Positions 59,009 through 64,000 of a stretch of 64,000 nucleotides of DNA are shown piece after piece. The translations under genes were made by a program, and so were the position numbers. The stretch spans positions 310,001 through 374,000 of the forward strand of contig CAWAED010000001.1 of assembly GCA_963781105.1 (NCBI GenBank), in the 5' to 3' direction. The first letter of the stretch is position 1. Each line of letters begins with the position of its first letter. Under the pieces are notes generated by a model that saw only the letters and a list, made by a program, of their open reading frames with translations, was not told the origin of the DNA and searched no databases. The DNA comes from Palsa-295 sp963781105 (GTDB lineage Bacteria; Acidobacteriota; Terriglobia; Acidiferrales; UBA7541).

Positions 59009-61663
59009 TCACGGCTTGCTGGGGCGCTGCCGCACTGGCGTAATTGCGGGGGATTGCAGGTCGCCGGTCAGTTCGTATGCGTCACTTTGGTTCGAGTGGG
59101 TTGATCGAGGTAATGGCGCGACGTCGTCGGACGCGGTTACGGCGCGCAGGCGCAGATCGAGGTTGCGAGAGAAATCCACCCAGCCTGAGCCGGTGATCTG
59201 CTCGCCCGGACTGACGAAAGCCAAATTCTGGACTGTGATTTTGCCGTCATGGCAGGCAAACTCGGCGGCGGCCCCCGCAAAGGAGCTTGCGCCCGGTGCA
59301 AATTCTCCATGGCGCAGCGAGTCCGCGAGGTTTAGCGCTTTGATTTGCGGATCTGTGACGCTGGCGTTGCCGCGACATTCCAGCGAAGAAACCAGATCGG
59401 CGCGATCGGCGCCGTGGAAATCGAACGTCAGCCCGCCGGAAGCAGAGCCGGCGAAGGCGTTATCGAGCGTGCGGAAACCCGAAGTGAGAGCGGCGAGATC
59501 AACATGGGAATAGTCGAGGTGGATGCGATAGGAAGGTATCGCCGTCAGCTGCGCGTCGAGAGAGCCATCAAGATTGCCGCCATAAAGTTGCGCCTTTGCC
59601 GCGGAGAGCTCCAAATGGCGGCCGCCGATTTTCAAATCACCTTGCAGGTGGCGAACGACGAGCGGCGCCGTTGTGAATTGATCTACCGTGATTTGACCTT
59701 GGGCGCGAAGATTTTCCGGGACAGCGTTGACCGGCGATGCTGAGTTCAGGAATGGCAGCATCCGGTCGAAAAAGTTTTCGCGCCAGCGTGGATTCAGCCA
59801 GCGATCCAGGTCCGATGTGGCGAGATGATCCGCCGTCAACGCGAATTGCCAACCTGCGCTCGCGTCACGTCGATCGAACGTGCCAGACCAATGGGCGCCG
59901 AAGGCGTCGGCGGCGGTTAGTGCGATGTGACGCGAACCGGCTTTCAATTCCGCGCGTGCGCTGATACGCGTGACGGGCTGATTTAAAAATGGAGTGAGCA
60001 GCGAAGCGCCGGTTGGTTCCCCTCCCCATTCGATGGTGCCGACTGGCTGCGTTTGCCAGGGGTACTTTGCCCCCAGCCAGCGCAAGTCGCAGCGGACTGG
60101 CCCGGTCAAATCCCAACCATGCGAAATATTCCACCCCAATACGCCGGCAGTGGCGACCAGATCGCGAACCTGCGTGAGATTGCCGGCCATGTGATAGACG
60201 GGGAATTCGTGTGGTCCGGTATGCGCCACGGTTTCCAACCGCAGCGACCCATTCGACGGCCCGTAGGTGACGGTGGAAGGCAGGAGAGTGAATATTTCGT
60301 GATCGTACCGGAATTGTGTTTGGCCGAGGTGCACGGGAACGCGCAGGCGAGAGCTGGTGAAGTCCGCGCCGGCGATTGCGCCGGCGGCTGAAGTCAAGCG
60401 CGGCGGCCAGAACGAGACGGACGCATGGATGCTGGCGAATCCGGCGAGCGCGAGATCACCCGCGACCTCGGAATGGAAAGCACGTGTCCAGGCGAGGACG
60501 TCAGTGAGATCAACCTGCGATTGCGTGATTTCGATCTGATCCAACGAATCGCTTTCCTTTGGAGGCCGCTGGAATTGGGCGGGAGGCTGCCAGGAGAACC
60601 TGGCGTGAGCGCGCGCCCAGGAATGAGGAGCCTCGAACGTCGCCTCGGTGACATCCAATCCGGAGGCAAGCGGATACAAGGTCATTTTCGCATTTAAATT
60701 CAGCGCCGGGTTATCAGGACGGAGAGCGAGATCCCAGCGGTGCAACTGGCGAAGCTCGGCGTGCATTTGCAGAAGCCAATTGTCGCTCTCGGTATCGGCG
60801 TGCACGATCAGGGCTAGATTTCCGCGCATGCCGAAGTCATAGCCGCGCGCGAGACGCAGAACATCCGAGAGCGCGGCGTCACCCCAGGCAAGATCCAGGA
60901 CGGCCGGTCGCAATCGCGAGGAAGTGCCGCCAACGTGGCCGGAGACGTAAATGGTGCCGGCCTGCTGGACGACGACCGCGGCGCGCGTAGGAACCGCCGA
61001 GAGGTTCATGGTCCAGCGTCCCTGGTCGTCCGGTTCGAGATAGCCGCTGACGTTTACCAGAGCGAACGGAAGTTTTTCGCTGGCGCGCTTGAAATTGATT
61101 CGGCCGGAATCCACTTCGATGCGGCCGAAGCGGATCGCGGAAGGCTGCGAGGATGAAGTGGCCGCAGAAGGACCACTCGGTTTCGGGAGCCACTCTGCGA
61201 CGTTCCAATCGCCGTCTGCGTTGCGAACGAGATTCAGACTGGGCCTTACCAACGAGATCGTCCCGAGTTGCAGGTGGCCCCGGAAGAGGCTCTCCCAACG
61301 CAACCGCACCGTGAGCGACTCCGCGCGCAGAAAATACTCGTAGCCGAAGCGGGGATCCTCGCTAAACGTAACGGACTGAGCTTCGAGAGTAGGGCCGCCC
61401 CAGAGAGAAAAATTGTAGCGGCCCACCTCGACACTTCTTCCGAAAACCGATTCGAGCCGTGCGGTCAGCTTTTTCTGCAGGCGGGTATGGCGAATCAGCA
61501 GAGATATTCCGAAGTCCACAACCCACAGGAGGATTAGGAGTGAGAGTAAATATTTGGGCCAGCGAGTCCAACGGCGGCGGGGTCGCAGCGCATCGAGATG
61601 CTCGGCGTGTACGGCGGGCTCGGAGAGTGTTTGTGCCATGGCGACGCGGCCTGCGGAGTCCAT
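59009..61663 (-). CDS. AsmA-like (translocation/assembly-type) membrane protein
   Basis: An 884-residue protein anchored by one N-terminal helix (YLLSLLILLWVVDFGISLLI) and otherwise built of repeated beta segments facing the periplasm. The AsmA opening is clear: RHTRLQKKLTARLESVFGRS, VEVGRYNFSLWGGPTLEAQS and LQLGTISLVRPSLNLVRNAD. The C-terminal AsmA_2-like part has LTFDFHGADRADLVSSLECR and LRHGEFAPGASSFAGAAAEF. AsmA-like proteins are thought to move phospholipids between membranes. ATG 61663 is chosen for its GAAGGA ribosome site; the frame opens at 61744 and an inner ATG is at 61639. Confidence 0.82.
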   Translation of the reverse strand: MDSAGRVAMAQTLSEPAVHAEHLDALRPRRRWTRWPKYLLSLLILLWVVDFGISLLIRHTRLQKKLTARLESVFGRSVEVGRYNFSLWGGPTLEAQSVTFSEDPRFGYEYFLRAESLTVRLRWESLFRGHLQLGTISLVRPSLNLVRNADGDWNVAEWLPKPSGPSAATSSSQPSAIRFGRIEVDSGRINFKRASEKLPFALVNVSGYLEPDDQGRWTMNLSAVPTRAAVVVQQAGTIYVSGHVGGTSSRLRPAVLDLAWGDAALSDVLRLARGYDFGMRGNLALIVHADTESDNWLLQMHAELRQLHRWDLALRPDNPALNLNAKMTLYPLASGLDVTEATFEAPHSWARAHARFSWQPPAQFQRPPKESDSLDQIEITQSQVDLTDVLAWTRAFHSEVAGDLALAGFASIHASVSFWPPRLTSAAGAIAGADFTSSRLRVPVHLGQTQFRYDHEIFTLLPSTVTYGPSNGSLRLETVAHTGPHEFPVYHMAGNLTQVRDLVATAGVLGWNISHGWDLTGPVRCDLRWLGAKYPWQTQPVGTIEWGGEPTGASLLTPFLNQPVTRISARAELKAGSRHIALTAADAFGAHWSGTFDRRDASAGWQFALTADHLATSDLDRWLNPRWRENFFDRMLPFLNSASPVNAVPENLRAQGQITVDQFTTAPLVVRHLQGDLKIGGRHLELSAAKAQLYGGNLDGSLDAQLTAIPSYRIHLDYSHVDLAALTSGFRTLDNAFAGSASGGLTFDFHGADRADLVSSLECRGNASVTDPQIKALNLADSLRHGEFAPGASSFAGAAAEFACHDGKITVQNLAFVSPGEQITGSGWVDFSRNLDLRLRAVTASDDVAPLPRSTHSNQSDAYELTGDLQSPAITPVRQRPSKP

Positions 61664-61752
61664 GATACACAATCCTTCGCGCGGGCTGATGAGTTGTCGT
61701 GATTCTCGAGGTCGCTGAGCGCGAATTTTGCTCAGGCTAACCAATCAAAAAC

Positions 61753-61793
61753 TTAACACAGAGTTTACAGAGAAACGCCGTGAGAGCACGGAG
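61753..61793. repeat. ACACAGAG-type repeat, copy 2
   Basis: TTAACACAGAGTTTACAGAG then AAACGCCGTGAGAGCACGGAG. Matches the copy at 54715 with few changes. Confidence 0.75.
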
Positions 61794-61892
61794 AAATCGT
61801 GAGTTCACCGTGGATACGCTGAGTAGTCAGAGAAAATCAAAACCTTCCGGCGCGCCAGTGATCGCGACCTTAAAAAACTTCCATCATAAGGG

Positions 61893-62726
61893 CTAGTGGA
61901 CTTCGCGGAGCATGCGGTGCCAGCGGGTTCTGGCGCGGAGGTGCCGCAGAGTTTCGACGATCCCTTGCAAGATGCCATAGGCGCCGCGGGATTTGTAATC
62001 CTCGGGTGTGGCTTCCACCGACCAGTAAATCAGCATCGGTCGGCCCATGATGGCATCGCGATCAACGAAGCCCCAGTAGCGGCTGTCTAAACTACGATCG
62101 CGGTTATCGCCCATTGCGAAAAAGCTATCGGGGGGTACTACCAAATCGCCGTCGTGAACGTAATTCAGAATTTGCGCAGCCCACTCAGGCCGCACTGCAG
62201 ACTGAAGAAAATACCGGTTCGTCGGGGGAAAGTTATCGCCGAAAGGATCTTCGTAGTAGACGTTGTGGACGACATACGGCTCATTGAGGCGCTGGCCGTC
62301 GACGTAAACCTGCTGGTTGATGATGCGTATGCGTTCCCCGGGCAGGCCGATCACTCGCTTGACGTAGTGCTGATGATCGTCGAACGGAAATTTGAAGACG
62401 ATGATGTCGCCACGACGGATCGGCCGGTAGGGCAGAAGTTTTTCGTACCAGGCTCCTCGGCCCTCGAAAATGAATTTGTTGACGAGCAGATGATCGCCCA
62501 CCAGCAGAGTCGGCTCCATGGATTCCGAGGGAATTTTAAAAGCTTGAACAATAAAGGTAGTGCCGAAGAGAGCCAGCAGGATCGTGACAAGAAGCGATTC
62601 GGCGTATTCGGCGATCCAACCTTTTGATGCTCGCTGGTGGCCGTGCGCAGCGGAGAGCGGCTGAGCATCTTGCGGATGGCGGTCTGGAATATTGTCGGGC
62701 AGTGGCGCGGTGGTTTCGACTTCCAT
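61893..62726 (-). CDS. lepB: Signal peptidase I
   Basis: A 277-residue type I signal peptidase that cleaves Sec/Tat signal peptides at the outer face of the inner membrane. One membrane helix (about 44-64, SLLVTILLALFGTTFIVQAF) is followed by the Ser nucleophile in IPSESMEPTL, the Lys base in HYVKRVIGLPGERI, and FFAMGDNRDRSLDSRYWG. The N-terminal 35 residues are Pro/His-rich and cytoplasmic. AAGGGAA precedes the ATG. It lies 120 bp downstream of rnc on the same strand; lepB-rnc neighbourhood is common. Confidence 0.95.
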   Translation of the reverse strand: MEVETTAPLPDNIPDRHPQDAQPLSAAHGHQRASKGWIAEYAESLLVTILLALFGTTFIVQAFKIPSESMEPTLLVGDHLLVNKFIFEGRGAWYEKLLPYRPIRRGDIIVFKFPFDDHQHYVKRVIGLPGERIRIINQQVYVDGQRLNEPYVVHNVYYEDPFGDNFPPTNRYFLQSAVRPEWAAQILNYVHDGDLVVPPDSFFAMGDNRDRSLDSRYWGFVDRDAIMGRPMLIYWSVEATPEDYKSRGAYGILQGIVETLRHLRARTRWHRMLREVH

Positions 62727-62846
62727 GAATTCCCTTCAGCGTTATGCTGAAAATTCCTACCACGTTCCTCAGGGGCTAAAGCCCTTTTCAAAACGAAGGC
62801 AGTGAATGCCGGAGATGAAGCTCCGACCCCCTGGAGACCCTCTCCA

Positions 62847-63563
62847 CTAGCGGGTGAGCCCAGGCTCAACGCTACGCGCAGTCAGGATTTCCAGGGCCGC
62901 GCGAGCCGCTTTCTGCTCTGCTTCCTTCTTGCTGCGGCCTTCCGAGGCCGACAGGCGCTCACCCGCGTGCCACACCTCTACTTCGAACACTTTTTGGTGT
63001 TCCGGACCTGACTCGCTGCGGACGCGGTATTCAGCGGGCTTTCGCGCGCGCTGCTGCAGCCATTCCTGAAGAGCCGATTTGTGATCGGCGCTCCCGAGTC
63101 CATCGGAACAATCCGCCAGAGCGGCATCGAGTAACGTTCGCCGCAAGAACGATGCGGCCGCTGGAAGCCCGGCATCAAGATAAATCGCGCCGAGGATTGC
63201 CTCATAGGCGTCGACGAGGAGCCTTTTCTTATCGCGACCTCCGGTTTTTTCTTCGCCCGGACCGAGACGCAGATAACCGCCCAGCTCCAATTTTTTGGCC
63301 GCCGAATGGATGGACGACGCGCTGACCAGCCGCGCCAATCCCTTGGAGAGCTGGCCCGAGTTCCACGCGGGAAAGGAGCGGCAGAGCGTCTCGCTGGCGA
63401 TTAGTCCAAGCACGCGATCGCCAAGAAATTCAAGACGCTCATTGTCCGTGCCGTTCGAGGTTTGGCGATGCGAGCGATGAGTGAGAGCGCGATCGAGCTC
63501 TTCGGGACGCGAGAAACGGTGCCCCAGGATTGTCTCTAGTTCATTGCGCTCCTCTTCGGTCAT
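62847..63563 (-). CDS. rnc: Ribonuclease III
   Basis: A 238-residue RNase III that cuts double-stranded RNA, including rRNA precursors. The catalytic domain has the signature DNERLEFLGDRVLGLIASE; the residue after GD is Arg, where Ser is usual. The second acidic site is DAYEAILGAIYLDAG. The dsRBD follows (DHKSALQEWLQQRARKPAEY, GRSKKEAEQKAARAALEIL). The ATG at 63563 is 12 bp after the TPR gene stop. All metal-ligand acidic residues appear present. Confidence 0.95.
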   Translation of the reverse strand: MTEEERNELETILGHRFSRPEELDRALTHRSHRQTSNGTDNERLEFLGDRVLGLIASETLCRSFPAWNSGQLSKGLARLVSASSIHSAAKKLELGGYLRLGPGEEKTGGRDKKRLLVDAYEAILGAIYLDAGLPAAASFLRRTLLDAALADCSDGLGSADHKSALQEWLQQRARKPAEYRVRSESGPEHQKVFEVEVWHAGERLSASEGRSKKEAEQKAARAALEILTARSVEPGLTR

Positions 63564-63575
63564 GTGTGCGAGGCG

Positions 63576-64000
63576 CTACTTAGGCGCCTGCAACTCCGTT
63601 GCCGCTTGCTTTTTGGTCTGATCGACCATCTGTTTGCAGCGATCCTGGAGGCCGCCGGGAGTCTGCGCGCACTTCTGGTACGCGTCAATCGCATCCGAGA
63701 AGCGGCTGAGACGCGTGAGGCACACGGCCATGACGTAATAGTCGGTCGGATCGGGAGTCTCCGATTTGGCGATGGACTGCTTGAATTCCTCCACCGCTTC
63801 GTCGAATTTCCCCCGGCGGAAATAGATGAGACCCAAGCCACTGTGCGCTTGCGATTCCGCCTGAGCTTTGGCTTTGGCGAATTGATCGTCGGTCATGTTT
63901 GCGGGCTTAGGCAAAGTAGGAAGAAGAGACAACGCGTGTTTTTCGTACTGCTCGCCCTTGTCGAGCCTGCTCTCTGCTTCAGGATCGTTGCCGCTATTGT
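63576..64000 (-). CDS. TPR protein, C-terminal part (runs off the window)
   Basis: The frame is open to the right edge, so the beginning is missing; about 141 residues are visible. TPR-like helices are seen: AHSGLGLIYFRRGKFDEAVE followed by EFKQSI, and TDYYVMAVCLTRLSRFSDAI followed by DAYQKC. Upstream visible residues read LDKGEQYEKHALSLLP. The apparent TTG start at 63932 is only an internal Leu codon. Partner and location are unknown. It sits just upstream of rnc and lepB on the same strand. Confidence 0.8.
   Translation of the reverse strand, partial: NSGNDPEAESRLDKGEQYEKHALSLLPTLPKPANMTDDQFAKAKAQAESQAHSGLGLIYFRRGKFDEAVEEFKQSIAKSETPDPTDYYVMAVCLTRLSRFSDAIDAYQKCAQTPGGLQDRCKQMVDQTKKQAATELQAPK

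Overview
This is a GC-rich, densely packed bacterial chromosome segment with short gaps and many 4-bp stop/start overlaps. The gene content suggests Acidobacteriota (Terriglobia-like). This is inference from: a secreted sedolisin with Ig-like repeats, a TIG/NHL propeller protein, a YXWGXW-repeat protein, paired M16 peptidases, a RibBA with an altered GTP cyclohydrolase II core, a response-regulator/TrxR-like fusion beside a cNMP-binding histidine kinase, and a dispersed intergenic repeat (core CATCCCGAGCGCAGCGAGG). I see no rRNA operon, IS element, complete prophage or CRISPR array.

Layout. 1-7.2 kb is mainly housekeeping on the + strand: rimO end, a lone DUF433 gene, yacG-pgpA, a TIG/NHL protein, a CPBP protease, a UspA protein, then cinA-thpR-plsY. 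7.3-14.2 kb has a Cache-HAMP-HD-GYP sensor, a secreted repeat protein on -, ftsY, ribD-ribE and a MSOX-like flavoenzyme. 14.2-21.4 kb is on -: a hypothetical membrane protein, a mobA / MlaF-like ATPase / APC permease operon, and a sigma54 two-component system. 21.5-23.9 kb is groES-groEL with a perfect CIRCE operator and a terminator.

23.9-28.2 kb is the most unusual region: a 770-residue protein with a duplicated Cys-rich domain, a DUF1360 membrane protein, an overlapping 127-residue protein and a Crp/Fnr regulator. 28.3-31.4 kb holds the REC-TrxR-like fusion and its cNMP-binding histidine kinase. 31.6-43.4 kb holds membrane or secreted hypotheticals, an FAD oxidase with a disrupted N-terminus, the sedolisin, the YXWGXW protein, DUF4239 and TSUP membrane proteins, a lone receiver and a TPR protein. 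A tRNA-Cys and a PAS histidine kinase follow.

46-48.3 kb is accessory: an NmrA gene preceded by a 33-codon remnant of a second Rossmann gene, then about 1.3 kb with a repetitive reading frame carrying three in-register 57-bp repeats. 48.3-64 kb is conserved again: ribBA; a DUF2520 - M16 - M16 - ComEA operon on -; an HpnB-like glycosyltransferase; a PagL-like protein; uvrB; a secreted hypothetical; an AsmA-like giant; lepB; rnc; and the end of a TPR protein.

Intergenic space is rich in repeats: hairpins with 7-10 bp arms, the CATCCCGAG repeat, CACTAGTCACT runs, an ACACAGAG pair and a 14-bp tandem repeat. Riboflavin genes lie at two loci (ribD-ribE and ribBA); ribH is not in the window.
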